A stretch of DNA of 64,000 nucleotides from Bradyrhizobium sp. LLZ17 (GTDB lineage: Bacteria; Pseudomonadota; Alphaproteobacteria; Rhizobiales; Xanthobacteraceae). The position numbers and the translations under genes are program-made. Where the stretch lies: the NCBI RefSeq assembly GCF_041200145.1, contig NZ_CP165734.1, positions 3,968,001 through 4,032,000 of the forward strand. The letters are read 5' to 3'. A model generated the notes under the pieces. The model searched no databases. It worked only from the letters and a program-made list of their open reading frames with translations, and was not told the DNA's origin. How positions within the stretch are numbered: the stretch's first letter is position 1; the number at the start of each line of letters is the position of its first letter. Positions 30,642 to 40,195 of this stretch are shown one piece after another.

Positions 30642-31871
30642 TCAGTTCGTTCTCGCATCAAGCGCCTTGCGCTCTTTGTTGACGTCATCCGCGCTGACCG
30701 GCGGCGCCTTGCCCCAATGGTTGCGGACATAGGTCGCAACCGCCGCGACCTGCGTGTCGTTGAGTTGCCAGCCGAAGGCGGGCATGGCCGGACCGGTCGG
30801 CTCCCGGTCGGTCGCGACACTTTGCGCCCCCTGAAGGATCACCCGCAACACCGTCGTGGGATCACCCGTGTTGACCGTCGCAGCCTGCGCAAGGTTCGGA
30901 ATGAGATTGGGAACGCCCGTCCCGTCCGATTTGTGGCAAGCCGAACAGAGATCCTGATAGATCGCGCCGCCCGCTGCCAGCACGCTGGAATCGCCGGAGC
31001 TGTCGGCTGCGGGCCTTGGTCCCGACACGTCCTTCAGGTAGGTCGCCATGGCGTAGATGTCGCCGTCGCTCAGTTTCGACGTCGAGAGCTCGACGACTTC
31101 GCCCATCAGACCGGCAGCGGCGGCAAAGCGGTTGTGGCCAGTCCTAAGATATTGCGAGAGATCGTCGACCGACCACTGCCCAAGCGGTCCCTGCCCGCTG
31201 GTGATGTCGGGCGCGACCCAGCCCTGGAGGGTGTATCCCTGCAAGGGCTTGGAGAGCTTGTCTCCGCCGAGGAAGGTCTTTGGCGTGTGACAGGCACCGC
31301 AATGCCCGGGACCCTGGACCAGATATGCACCACGATTCCATTCCTTGGATTTCGATGGCTCGTCCTTGAACGTCCAGGGTGCGAAGTAAAGCCTGTCCCA
31401 GACCATCATGACGGCCCGCTGGTTGAGCGGAAATGGCAGCTGGTTCACGGCCACCGCATTATGGACGGGCTCGACGGTGGCGAGATAAGTGCGAATGTCC
31501 TTGACCTCTTGTTGCGACATCCGTGCGAAATACGGAAACGGCATGGCCGGATAGAGTAGCTTGCCGTCGCGCCGGCGCCCCTTGCGCACGGCCGCATCGA
31601 ACTCGTCGTCGCTCCAGGCGCCGATCCCGGTCTCGCGATCCGGCGTGATGTTGGGCGATACCAGAATGCCGAACGGCGTCTCGATCGGCCGGCCGCCGCT
31701 GAAGGGATGATTGCTACCCGGAATCGTATGACAGCTTCCGCAATCGGCAGCCGCCGCAAGATAGCGCCCGCGGTTGATGGCGGCGAAGCCCTGCAGGTCA
31801 GCGCCCGTGCCCTTGCCCGTGCCCACTGCAAGCACAAGTGCCGTCAATCCGAGCCGGGCCGATCTACGCAT
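30642..31871 (-). CDS. Triheme cytochrome c subunit of a membrane FAD-dependent dehydrogenase (gluconate/alcohol type)
   Basis: Periplasmic cytochrome of 409 residues with a signal peptide at the N-terminus (LGLTALVLAVGTGKGTGA). Three cytochrome c domains each carry one site: CGSCH near residue 44, CGACH near 193 and CSACH near 311. This layout matches the electron-transfer subunit of gluconate 2-dehydrogenase and related enzymes. It overlaps the GMC flavoprotein gene by 8 nt and is the third gene of that operon. It would pass electrons to quinone or directly to the oxidase chain encoded next door. Confidence 0.9.
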   Translation of the reverse strand: MRRSARLGLTALVLAVGTGKGTGADLQGFAAINRGRYLAAAADCGSCHTIPGSNHPFSGGRPIETPFGILVSPNITPDRETGIGAWSDDEFDAAVRKGRRRDGKLLYPAMPFPYFARMSQQEVKDIRTYLATVEPVHNAVAVNQLPFPLNQRAVMMVWDRLYFAPWTFKDEPSKSKEWNRGAYLVQGPGHCGACHTPKTFLGGDKLSKPLQGYTLQGWVAPDITSGQGPLGQWSVDDLSQYLRTGHNRFAAAAGLMGEVVELSTSKLSDGDIYAMATYLKDVSGPRPAADSSGDSSVLAAGGAIYQDLCSACHKSDGTGVPNLIPNLAQAATVNTGDPTTVLRVILQGAQSVATDREPTGPAMPAFGWQLNDTQVAAVATYVRNHWGKAPPVSADDVNKERKALDARTN

Positions 31872-33642
31872 TGATCAGTTGCCCAGGGTTCTTGAGATAC
31901 TTTGTGCGGATCGCGTCGGCGGCCCAGTAAGCGAGCGCGGCGACCGTTCCGGTCGGGTTGTAGCCGGCATTTTGCGGAAATGCGCTCGCGCCGAGCACGA
32001 ACAGATTCGGCACATCCCAGTTCTGCAGGTACCGATTGAGCGCGCTGGTGTTCGGATCGCTGCCCATGATCGCGCCGCCACAGAGATGTGTCGTCTGGTA
32101 TTTCGTGATGTCGTACGGCGCCTTGCGATATTCCTTGTGGACCTGCTTTGCGCCCATCGCCTCGAAGATCTCGGCGAACTTGTCGGTCAAAAATTTGTTC
32201 TGCTTGATCTCGTTGTCGTGGAAATCCATGGTGATCCGCACCAGCGGCCGACTGAAGCGGTCCTTGTAGGTCGGGTCGAGATCGACATAGACATCACGGT
32301 AGCTGTACATGCTGCCGTGGACGCCGGTCCCGGGCTTGGTCGCGCTCTGATAGTTTTCCTTGACCGCCTGTTTCCATTCTGCGCCCCACAGCGGCGTTCC
32401 CGGTGGCACGGGCGTGGTCTCGATCGGCCGCCCATTGGTCTGGACCTGTCCCACATAGCCGCCTCCGACGAAGCCATGCGCCGCGTGGTCGAAATTGTCG
32501 CCGTTGAATTCATCGATGCACATGCCGATCGCGCCCGAGGCGATGAACGGATTGAAGATGAACTTTGCGGAGTCGAAAAAGCTGACGACGTCGGACACGG
32601 TCTGGTGGGTGAAGTTGCGGCCGACCACGCCCGTGTTGGCGGAGGGATCGTAGGCCTTGCCGATGCCCGACAGCAGCAGGAGCTGGACATTGAAGATGGT
32701 GTAGGCGGAGAGTACGACCAGATCGGCCGGCTGCTCCCATTCATCGCCCGCGGTATCCACGAAGGTCACGCCGGTCGCGCGTTTGCCGGAGCTGTCCAGA
32801 TCGATCCGCGTAACCTCGCTGTTGTCGCGCGCCGAGAAGTTAGAGTTGCGGATCAGCGCAGGCAGAATGGTAGTCTGCGGCGAGGCCTTTGAGTAGTTGC
32901 CGCAGCCGAACCACTCGCAGAAGCCGCAATAGGTGCATGGCCCGAGGCGCACGCCCAGCGGATTCTGGTACGGGCGCGACATGTTACCCGATGGCTGGGG
33001 GAACGGCTTATAGCCGAGGTCGCGCGCCGCCTTGGCAAACAGCGTGTGGCTGAACGGCTGGTCCTGCGGCGGATTGGGGTAAGGACGAGATCGCGGGCCC
33101 TCGAAGGGGTTGCCGCCTTCCATGATCGTGCCCTTGATGTTGCCGGCCTGGCCGGACGTGCCGCAGAGATATTCGAACTTGTCGTAATGCGGCTCGAGCT
33201 CGTCGTAAGTCACCGCCCAGTCCTGGATCGTCATATCCTCGGGCAGGAAGCCCGCGCCATAACGCTCGGTCAGGTGTGTCTTCAGCACGAAATCCGATGG
33301 CAAGAAGCGCCAGGTCTCCGCATTCCAGTGCACCCCTCCGCCGCCGACGCCGTTCGGCGGCATGAACGCGCCCCAGTTCCGGATCGGCAGTGCCGTCTGG
33401 CTCGCCTTGTTCCGGAAGGTGAAGGTGGTCTGGCCGGGCCTGAGGAACAGTTCATGGCGAATGCGGAAGCGCAACTCATCCGCCGCGTACCCCGGCGGAA
33501 AATCGGTCGCTGTGTTGCGCCAGGGGCCGCGCTCGATCGCAATCACATCGAGCCCGGCCTCGGCAAGCTCGTAGGCCATGATAGCCCCGGTCCAGCCGAG
33601 CCCGATGATGACGACGTCCTTTCGCGGCAGTTTGCGAGCCAT
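31864..33642 (-). CDS. GMC-family flavoprotein, gluconate 2-dehydrogenase large subunit-like
   Basis: FAD-dependent dehydrogenase, 592 residues. N-terminal dinucleotide fold KDVVIIGLGWTGAIMAYELA with the acidic end of strand two (VIAIERGP). A cysteine-rich stretch, CTYCGFCEWFGCGNYSK near residue 240, is typical of the gluconate/sorbitol/fructose dehydrogenase group, which binds a 3Fe-4S cluster there. The C-terminal GMC part has THLCGGAIMG and LGASAFPQNAGYNPTGTVAA. No signal peptide is seen; export is thought to occur with the small subunit. The substrate (gluconate, 2-ketogluconate or another polyol acid) cannot be fixed from sequence. Confidence 0.9.
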   Translation of the reverse strand: MARKLPRKDVVIIGLGWTGAIMAYELAEAGLDVIAIERGPWRNTATDFPPGYAADELRFRIRHELFLRPGQTTFTFRNKASQTALPIRNWGAFMPPNGVGGGGVHWNAETWRFLPSDFVLKTHLTERYGAGFLPEDMTIQDWAVTYDELEPHYDKFEYLCGTSGQAGNIKGTIMEGGNPFEGPRSRPYPNPPQDQPFSHTLFAKAARDLGYKPFPQPSGNMSRPYQNPLGVRLGPCTYCGFCEWFGCGNYSKASPQTTILPALIRNSNFSARDNSEVTRIDLDSSGKRATGVTFVDTAGDEWEQPADLVVLSAYTIFNVQLLLLSGIGKAYDPSANTGVVGRNFTHQTVSDVVSFFDSAKFIFNPFIASGAIGMCIDEFNGDNFDHAAHGFVGGGYVGQVQTNGRPIETTPVPPGTPLWGAEWKQAVKENYQSATKPGTGVHGSMYSYRDVYVDLDPTYKDRFSRPLVRITMDFHDNEIKQNKFLTDKFAEIFEAMGAKQVHKEYRKAPYDITKYQTTHLCGGAIMGSDPNTSALNRYLQNWDVPNLFVLGASAFPQNAGYNPTGTVAALAYWAADAIRTKYLKNPGQLINA

Positions 33643-33645
33643 TCG

Positions 33646-34389
33646 TCACGCTCTCGATTTTGGGGTCCAGTCGGCACGACCCGCAATGCTGACGGGCGGA
33701 TATGGATAGCGCTCGTTGTGACGATGGACCCAGTCGCGATAGTCATAACGGATGCCAGGAAAGCCGATCATCTTCCAACCGACCATGTCGCGATTGCCGC
33801 CATGGATGGGATCGGAGAAGAAGCCTTCCGGGACATCCTTCAACAGCGCGGAGAAAAACCCTTGCGCATCGACAGTCTCGAACTTGATCTCACCGGACTC
33901 GATCTTGCGCAGCATGTCGTCCTGTTCGGACGCGCCGAGTTCGGCGAAGGACTTGCCGCCCTGGGTTGACTTGCAGTGCCCGTCAAGTGCGGCCAACGCC
34001 TTCCGATAGAGCTCGGCATGCGTCAGCTCCGATTGCGCGCCCTGCTCCTTAGTGCCTTTGCCGAACGGACCGAGTCTGTACAAACCCTGGTTAGAGCCGT
34101 ACGGCCCCCTGAGCTGACGATCGATGAAGACGGCGCAGCCCGCATCCTTGCCGCCCGGCGTCTCCGGATCCGGCGGGATGATACGGTCGACGATCGCCTC
34201 CATCGCGCGGGCTTCATCGAGCGTGAAGAACTGCCATGGACCGGGGCGCACGATTTCCGGTGCCGAGTCTGGAAAAGGAGACCAGGGGATAGAGCCATGA
34301 ATCACCCTCGCCCGCGTCAGCGACGTCGTGCTGACGAGCCAGCTCGCGAGCGAAATCACAAACGTCCGGCGTCGCATGGCGATGTCCAT
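33646..34389 (-). CDS. Gluconate 2-dehydrogenase subunit 3 family protein (small subunit)
   Basis: Small subunit of 247 residues, first gene of the three-gene dehydrogenase operon. The N-terminus MRRRTFVISLASWLVSTTS resembles a Tat signal, fitting its role in exporting the folded flavoprotein. The domain DUF1348/Gluconate_2-dh3 type is recognised from FTLDEARAMEAIVDRIIPPD and DMVGWKMIGFPGIRYDYRDW. ATG 34389 and ATG 34377 are both possible starts. It lies 3 nt upstream of the GMC gene. Confidence 0.87.
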   Translation of the reverse strand: MDIAMRRRTFVISLASWLVSTTSLTRARVIHGSIPWSPFPDSAPEIVRPGPWQFFTLDEARAMEAIVDRIIPPDPETPGGKDAGCAVFIDRQLRGPYGSNQGLYRLGPFGKGTKEQGAQSELTHAELYRKALAALDGHCKSTQGGKSFAELGASEQDDMLRKIESGEIKFETVDAQGFFSALLKDVPEGFFSDPIHGGNRDMVGWKMIGFPGIRYDYRDWVHRHNERYPYPPVSIAGRADWTPKSRA

Positions 34390-34486
34390 CGAACCGGTTC
34401 GGCAACGTCAACCAGGATTGCAGGTTCCTAAGACTTTCCTCGCCTTTGGTATGATGCCTGCGGAGGATCGGCCCTCCCTTCGGACC

Positions 34487-34669
34487 TCACTTACCGCTTT
34501 CCTTGGCCGGCTTCTCGATCAGCCGGCCTTCATGGACTTCGTGGCTGGGCGCGGTCTCGCCCGGGGACGATCGCTCCTTCGCGCTCTCTTTTGGACTTCC
34601 CGCAGTATGCTTCCCTCGAGGGGCTTCCGGCCGGCGCTTGCGGCTCTTGTCAGGTCGACGAACTCGCAT
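34487..34669 (-). CDS. Small highly charged hypothetical protein
   Basis: A 60-residue frame rich in Lys, Arg, Glu, Ser and Pro (for example MRVRRPDKSRKRRPEAPRGK at the start, EKPAKESGK at the end). ATG 34669 has AAGGGA upstream at good spacing and overlaps the end of the preceding FAD/Fe-S gene by 20 nt in another frame. No family recognised. The charged composition is unlike a random GC-rich ORF, but it could still be non-coding. Confidence 0.4.
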   Translation of the reverse strand: MRVRRPDKSRKRRPEAPRGKHTAGSPKESAKERSSPGETAPSHEVHEGRLIEKPAKESGK

Positions 34670-37649
34670 ATCGATCCCTTGGGGCGACCACATCGGCCAG
34701 CAACTCCGCGATATGCTGTGTCCTGCGGCCGGTGCACTGCTCGATCTGCTCGCGGCAACTGAATCCATCGGCCAGAATGATCGCATTGGAGGCTGCATCC
34801 CTGATCAGGGGCAACATGGCGCGTTCGGCCGCGGTGATGGACACGTCATATTTGTCGCGTTCGAATCCGAACGCCCCGGCCATCCCGCAACACCCGGATT
34901 TCATGACCTCGTAGTTGAGTCCGATTTGATCAAGAACGTGCTGCTCTGCCTCCGGCTCGAGGACCGCATGATGGTGGCAGTGAAACTGAACCAAGGCCGC
35001 GCCCGAGGCACGGCCGAGCTCTTGATGTGGAACGTGCCGATCGAGAAATTCGGTGAAGAACAGAGTCTGGTGCGAAAGGCGCTCGGCGTGCTCGTGACCG
35101 GGGAAGAGGCCCGGCAGTTCGTCCCGGAACGCGCTGACGCAAGCCGGCTCAAGGCCGACGATCGGCATACCTGCCTTCATGGCGGGAGCGAGCGCGACGA
35201 ATGTGCGTTCCCAGAGCTTCTTGGCGCGATCGAGCATGCCCCAGTCATAGAGTGGCCGACCGCAGCACAGGATGCGGTCGGGAATCGTCACGGCGTAGCC
35301 GAGCGACTCGAGAACCTCGGTGGCGGCGATCGCGGTCTGAGGCCTGAAGTAATTGTTGAACGTGTCCGGCCACAACATGACCGGCTTGCCGCTTCCGCGC
35401 GCGCCACGCGCGCGAAACCACTGGACGAACGACTGGCGCGCGTAGGTCGGAATCCTGCGCTGCGGCGCAATCCCTCCCGCCCATTTGGCCACCGCGGAGA
35501 GTCCCGGCCATCGGAAGACCGCATTGGCGAGCCACGGCGCGGAGTTGGCAAGGCGCGACCACTCATGGATCAGGCCCATGGAGTAGGCGGCACGCGGGCG
35601 CAGGCGACCCTTGTAGTGATGCGCCCGAAACTCCGCCTTATAGGTCGCCATGTCCACCTGCACGGGGCAGTCGCTCTTGCAGCCCTTGCAACCGAGGCAG
35701 AGATCGAGCGCCTCCTCTACCTCGGTGCTGCGCCAGAGGTCGTCGATCGGTCCGCCATGCAGCATCTCGAACAGCAAGCGCGCGCGACCGCGCGTCGAAT
35801 GCTTCTCCTCGTTGGTCGCCATGTAGCTCGGGCACATGACGCCCTTGTTGCTGTCGCGGCGGCGGCAGGTTCCGACGCCCACGCAGCGGCGTGTCGCCTT
35901 GGCAAAGCTGTTGGAGTCTTCCTTGAAGGAAAAATACGTCGGCAGGTCAGGCGGCTGATAATTCGGACCGATCCGCAGATTCGATGTCGGCGGGAACGGG
36001 TCGATGACCTTTCCCGGATTCATCTTGCCGGCCGGATCCCAAATCGCCTTGAACTCACGGAAGGCCTGCATCAGCTCGGGCCCGTACATCTTCTCCAAGA
36101 GGCTCGCGCGCGCCTGACCGTCGCCATGCTCGCCTGAGAGCGAGCCGCCGTAGCGGACGACGAGATCGGCAGCTTCGTCGAGGAATCGCTGCCAATTGGC
36201 GAGGCCCGACTCGGTCCGCAGATCGAACGGCACGCGGCAATGCACAAGCCCGTCGCCGAAATGGCCATAGACGGATGCCTCATAGCCGTGCTTGTGATAG
36301 AGCGCCTTGAGCTCGCGAAGATAAGGTCCGAGATTTTCCCGGCTCACCGCACTATCCTCCCATCCAGGATGGGTTTCCGGAAAGTCCGGTACGTGCGCAG
36401 TCGCCGCCAGAGCCGCCTCGCGAACCTCCCAGATCTTCGCCTGCTGCTGGGAATCAGCAACCAGCTTCGCCTCACGCCCGCGTCGCCCGAATTCCTCGGC
36501 CAGTGGCCGGGCCTTGGCCGCCACATCGTCACTGGTATCGGCACCGAATTCCGCAATCAGCCATCCGCCCCCTGCCGGAAGCACCTTGATGTCTTCGGGG
36601 TGGAGATGCTTTCGCTGGACGAACTCCACGAGCAGCCGGTCGAAGCCTTCAAGCCCGATCGGCTCATAGCGCAGCACGTCGGGCACGGCATCGGCGGCGC
36701 GATAGACATCGTCGAACCCGATGATGACGAGCGCGCGCTGCCGCGGGCTTGGCACCAGATTCAGCCTGGCGCGCAGAACGACTGCGCATGTGCCTTCGGT
36801 TCCCACGAGCGCGCGCGCAACATTGAACCCGCGCTCCGGCATGAGCTCATCCAGATTCTCGTAGCCGGATACCCGGCGCGGAATTTTGGGGTATTTCGCC
36901 AGGATGAGATCGCGATAGCGGCTGCGAAATTCGTCGAGCTGCCGGAAGATCTCCGCCCGGCGCCCGCCGGCTGCGAGATGCTGCCGGAACTCATGCTCTC
37001 CGGTACGGCCGACCTCGAGGCGGACGCCATCATAGGTGAGGATGTCCATCGAATCGACGTTGTCGGACGTCCGGCCCGCCATCACCGAGTGAACGCCGCA
37101 GGAGTTGTTGCCGATCATCCCGCCGAGCGTGTTGTGGTCATGCGTCGCTGGATCCGGTCCGAAGGTGAGGTGGTTGCGTTCGGCAGTCGAGCGCAAATTG
37201 TCCAGAATGCAGCCGGGCTCGACTTCCGCGATGCGCGAGACGGTGTCGATGGCGATCACGCGGTTGAGGTATTTCGAGCAATCGATCAGCACCGCGACGT
37301 TGCAGCCTTGGCCTGCGAGGCTCGTCCCGCCGCCGCGCATCACGATGGGCGCTTCGAACTTGCGACAAAGCTCGACGGTCCGGGCGATGGCCGCGGCCGA
37401 ACGCGGGATCACCACGCCGATCGGAACCTGCCGGTAATTCGATGCATCCGTGGCGTAGAGCGCCCGGTCGCCGCTGTCGAACCGCACTTCGCCATCCACG
37501 GCGCGGGCGAGCTCGCGGCCGAGATCCTCATATTGTCCGGGAGCAGGCGGGCGGGTTTCCGCGCTGACGATCCTGCCGTCAGCCGTCCGCTCGATGCGGC
37601 GCAGCGAACCACGCGACTTGCTATGATCGACTTCGAGAGTGTGGCTCAT
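34650..37649 (-). CDS. FAD-linked oxidase with C-terminal Fe-S domain (D-lactate / D-2-hydroxyacid dehydrogenase type)
   Basis: Large flavo-iron-sulfur protein, 999 residues. The N-terminal PCMH-type FAD domain has VIPRSAAAIARTVELCRKF and IVMRGGGTSLAGQGCN. The FAD oxidase C-terminal domain carries the substrate loop YGHFGDGLVHCRVPF and SGEHGDG. The last third is GlpC-like: CLGCKGCKSDCP holds an Fe-S cluster and two CCG-type motifs appear (ILCCGRPLYDWG and GCCGMAGAFGFERDKYDVS). Such proteins oxidise D-lactate or related D-2-hydroxy acids and reduce quinone. RBS AGAGGGAA precedes ATG 37649. Confidence 0.9.
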   Translation of the reverse strand: MSHTLEVDHSKSRGSLRRIERTADGRIVSAETRPPAPGQYEDLGRELARAVDGEVRFDSGDRALYATDASNYRQVPIGVVIPRSAAAIARTVELCRKFEAPIVMRGGGTSLAGQGCNVAVLIDCSKYLNRVIAIDTVSRIAEVEPGCILDNLRSTAERNHLTFGPDPATHDHNTLGGMIGNNSCGVHSVMAGRTSDNVDSMDILTYDGVRLEVGRTGEHEFRQHLAAGGRRAEIFRQLDEFRSRYRDLILAKYPKIPRRVSGYENLDELMPERGFNVARALVGTEGTCAVVLRARLNLVPSPRQRALVIIGFDDVYRAADAVPDVLRYEPIGLEGFDRLLVEFVQRKHLHPEDIKVLPAGGGWLIAEFGADTSDDVAAKARPLAEEFGRRGREAKLVADSQQQAKIWEVREAALAATAHVPDFPETHPGWEDSAVSRENLGPYLRELKALYHKHGYEASVYGHFGDGLVHCRVPFDLRTESGLANWQRFLDEAADLVVRYGGSLSGEHGDGQARASLLEKMYGPELMQAFREFKAIWDPAGKMNPGKVIDPFPPTSNLRIGPNYQPPDLPTYFSFKEDSNSFAKATRRCVGVGTCRRRDSNKGVMCPSYMATNEEKHSTRGRARLLFEMLHGGPIDDLWRSTEVEEALDLCLGCKGCKSDCPVQVDMATYKAEFRAHHYKGRLRPRAAYSMGLIHEWSRLANSAPWLANAVFRWPGLSAVAKWAGGIAPQRRIPTYARQSFVQWFRARGARGSGKPVMLWPDTFNNYFRPQTAIAATEVLESLGYAVTIPDRILCCGRPLYDWGMLDRAKKLWERTFVALAPAMKAGMPIVGLEPACVSAFRDELPGLFPGHEHAERLSHQTLFFTEFLDRHVPHQELGRASGAALVQFHCHHHAVLEPEAEQHVLDQIGLNYEVMKSGCCGMAGAFGFERDKYDVSITAAERAMLPLIRDAASNAIILADGFSCREQIEQCTGRRTQHIAELLADVVAPRDRYASSST

Positions 37650-37695
37650 CAGCTTCCCTCTGCCGCATGACTGTCCTCAGCTTCCCTCTGTCGCA
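37649..37695. repeat. Tandem short repeat around the ribosome-binding site of the FAD/Fe-S gene
   Basis: TCAGCTTCCCTCTGCCGCA (from 37649) recurs as TCAGCTTCCCTCTGTCGCA (from 37677). A third partial copy, CTGCCGCATGACTG, follows near 37707. On the coding strand the unit contains the AGAGGGAA ribosome-binding sequence, so it looks like local slippage or duplication just upstream of the start. Confidence 0.6.
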
Positions 37696-37819
37696 CGAAT
37701 GCCATCTGCCGCATGACTGCGTGGCGGCACTGCAGGCCCGCAGGGCGCCGTCCGTTTCGCTGAGAGCGGCATCTCACGTTTGCGGGCGGCTGGCGGCCGT
37801 CGCGTGGCGCCGTGCGGCG

Positions 37820-39577
37820 TCAGGTAATTTCGCGGACGATGTCCGAGGCCACCGTCCAGGCGATTTTCCCGCGTGCCGGCGTTCCGCGGGCGAGCGACTC
37901 GGCGAAGTTCTTGACCTGCTTCATCGTCGCCTTCGGCGGCATTGGCGGCTCGTGCGGGTCGACGACCGCCTCAATCAGGACCGGACCGCGCGTGCTCAGC
38001 GCCTCGCGCAGCACCTCGCCGCAGCGCGCGGGATCGTCGACACTGAAAGCCTTGACGCCGAAGCCGCGCGCCACGGCGGCAAAGTCGATCGGCTGGAGGT
38101 CGCAGACATATTCCGGGTTGCCGAGGAAGACCATCTGCTCCCATTTGATCTGGCCGAGTGCGTTGTTTTTGATCACCACGATCTTCACGTCGAGATCGTA
38201 TTTGACGCAAGTCGCAAGCTCGCCCATCAACATGGTGAGGCCGCCGTCACCGACAAAAGCGACGACCTGCCTGCCGGGCTGGGCGACCGCGGCGGCGATT
38301 GCATAGGGCAAGCCGCAGGCCATGGTCGCCAGATTACCCGAGCACGAGAACATCATGTTTCCGCGCATCACGAGATGACGGGCGATCCAGGTGGTGATCG
38401 TCCCGGAGTCGGTCGATACGATCGCATCGTCAGACAGGAGCCTGTTGAGCTCGTAGGCGACGACGTCGGGCTTCATGGGCTTGTCGCTCCTCGTGCCCCG
38501 CTCGGCCATCAGCTGGCTCCACTCCTTCATGCCGGATTGGGCCGTCTCCAGGAACGACCGGTCCTCCCGGTAATCCAACCGGGGCAACAGTGCCTGAAGC
38601 GCCTTCCCGGTATCGCCGACCAGACCGGCCGCAACGGGATATCGCAATCCCATTCGCATCGGGTCGAGTTCGATTTGCACCGCCTGCGCCTGGCCGGGCT
38701 TGGGGTAGAATTCGATGTAGGGAAACGAGCTGCCGGCAATCAGCAGCGTGTCGCAAGTCTCCAGCGCCTCTTGTGCCGGCTTGGTGCCGAGCAGACCGAT
38801 CCCGCCTGCCGAGAACGGGCTGTCATCGGGAATGACGCCCTTGCCCAGCAGCGGTTTGATCACCGGCGCGCCAAGGCGCTCGGCGACTGCGAGCACCTGG
38901 TCGCGCGCATCGAGCGCGCCGCGGCCCGCCAGGATTGCCGTCTTCTTGCCGGCATTGAGGATTGCCGCGGCGCGGCCGACCTGGTCATCGCTCGGCGCTT
39001 GCGCGGAGCGGGCCATCAAATCCGAGACGTGATGAGGTACATTGCGCTCCGATCGCTTGCCTGCGCTCACCGGCTGAGACTGCATGTCGACGGGAACCGT
39101 GACATGCGCGACGCCGCGATAAGCGAGCGCCGTACGGCAGGCGAGTTCCACCACGTTCTCGACGTGCTGCGGCCCCATGATGCGGCTGTTGTAGACGCAA
39201 ACATCCATGAACAGCTTGTCCAGTTCCACGTCCTGCTGGGTGAACGTGTGGAGCAGGTCGTGGAATTGCAATCCCGTGATGGCGAGGACCGGCTGCCCAT
39301 CGAGCTTGGCGTCGTAGAGGCCGTTGAGGAGATGAATGCCGCCGGGACCAGAGGTCGCAATGCATACGCCAAGTCGTCCGGTCCACTTCGCGTAAGCGCA
39401 GGCATTAAAGGCGGCGGCCTCCTCGTGACGGACCTGAATGAACTTGATCCGATCCTGGTGCGTGCGCAACGCTTCAATGATGCCGTTGATCCCGTCCCCC
39501 GGAAGGCCAAAGACGGTGTCGACGCCCCAATCGAGCAAGGTCTCAACGAGGACGTCCGATGCAGTAGGAGAGGCCAT
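37820..39577 (-). CDS. Thiamine pyrophosphate enzyme, pyruvate:quinone oxidoreductase (PoxB)-like
   Basis: ThDP-dependent enzyme, 585 residues. N-terminal pyrimidine-binding domain with the catalytic Glu in QVRHEEAAAFNACAYAKWTG; central domain with AAAILNAGKKTAILAGRGAL; C-terminal ThDP motif VAFVGDGGLTMLMGELATCV ending KIVVIKNN. The order and spacing match pyruvate oxidase/dehydrogenase (quinone) rather than acetolactate synthase. In PoxB a lipid-binding C-terminus attaches the enzyme to the membrane; the end here (VASDIVREIT) is compatible but not decisive. Product would be acetate and CO2, with electrons to quinone. Confidence 0.87.
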   Translation of the reverse strand: MASPTASDVLVETLLDWGVDTVFGLPGDGINGIIEALRTHQDRIKFIQVRHEEAAAFNACAYAKWTGRLGVCIATSGPGGIHLLNGLYDAKLDGQPVLAITGLQFHDLLHTFTQQDVELDKLFMDVCVYNSRIMGPQHVENVVELACRTALAYRGVAHVTVPVDMQSQPVSAGKRSERNVPHHVSDLMARSAQAPSDDQVGRAAAILNAGKKTAILAGRGALDARDQVLAVAERLGAPVIKPLLGKGVIPDDSPFSAGGIGLLGTKPAQEALETCDTLLIAGSSFPYIEFYPKPGQAQAVQIELDPMRMGLRYPVAAGLVGDTGKALQALLPRLDYREDRSFLETAQSGMKEWSQLMAERGTRSDKPMKPDVVAYELNRLLSDDAIVSTDSGTITTWIARHLVMRGNMMFSCSGNLATMACGLPYAIAAAVAQPGRQVVAFVGDGGLTMLMGELATCVKYDLDVKIVVIKNNALGQIKWEQMVFLGNPEYVCDLQPIDFAAVARGFGVKAFSVDDPARCGEVLREALSTRGPVLIEAVVDPHEPPMPPKATMKQVKNFAESLARGTPARGKIAWTVASDIVREIT

Positions 39578-39742
39578 GAGCTATTCCAGCAATTTCAAAC
39601 CCCCTTGATCGCAAAACAGAGTTCGGCGAGGAGCGTTCCAATCAACCTTCGACCTAGCCTTTAACATCTTCGATGATTCAGGAACTCTTTAAAGCTGCTC
39701 GCGGTTCTCTCGCTAGTTTACTTGGCGACGGAGGACCTCCAG

Positions 39743-40186
39743 ATGCGCCACAAGCTTCTCCATGAGACCGGCGGACAAAGAACCTATGCGGTGATCCTGG
39801 AAACGGGTGAAGAGGTCATGGATTGCCTGAAACGTTTCGTTGCCGCCGAGAAGGTGCGCGCGGCACAACTCACCGCCATCGGCGCCTTCAGCGACGCTGT
39901 CCTGCTGTATTTCAACTGGGGCAGGAAAGAGTATCAGCGGATTGCGGTGCTAGAACAGGTCGAGGTCGCCTCGCTCATCGGGGACGTGGCCGAGGAGCCC
40001 TCCGGCGAGGCCGCTCTTCACGTTCATCTGGTGCTCGGTAGGCAGGACGGTGCGGCAATGGCCGGCCATCTCGGCGAAGCGCATGTTCGGCCGACGCTTG
40101 AGGTGATTGTGACGGAAAGTCCCGCCCATCTGCGTAAGCGTAAGGATCCGCAGTCAGGCCTTGCGCTCATCCGGCTCGATGCGTGA
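39743..40186 (+). CDS. PPC/DUF296 domain protein
   Basis: Single-domain protein of 147 residues. ATG 39743 is chosen because GGAGG lies 8 nt upstream. The fold is recognised from ILETGEEVMDCLKRFVAAE, the central AAQLTAIGAFSDAVLLYF and the metal-binding histidines in HVHLVLGRQDGAAMAGHLGEAHV. The same domain occurs in plant AT-hook proteins, but here there is no AT-hook. The bacterial role is poorly known. It is followed after 9 nt by an SDR gene, and the two are probably cotranscribed. Confidence 0.88.
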   Translation: MRHKLLHETGGQRTYAVILETGEEVMDCLKRFVAAEKVRAAQLTAIGAFSDAVLLYFNWGRKEYQRIAVLEQVEVASLIGDVAEEPSGEAALHVHLVLGRQDGAAMAGHLGEAHVRPTLEVIVTESPAHLRKRKDPQSGLALIRLDA

Positions 40187-40195
40187 GGCCCATCG

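Noticed and set aside
31774..32892. Long rightward ORF over the GMC dehydrogenase
   Set aside because: It is the complement of a well-defined flavoprotein gene and has no family resemblance.
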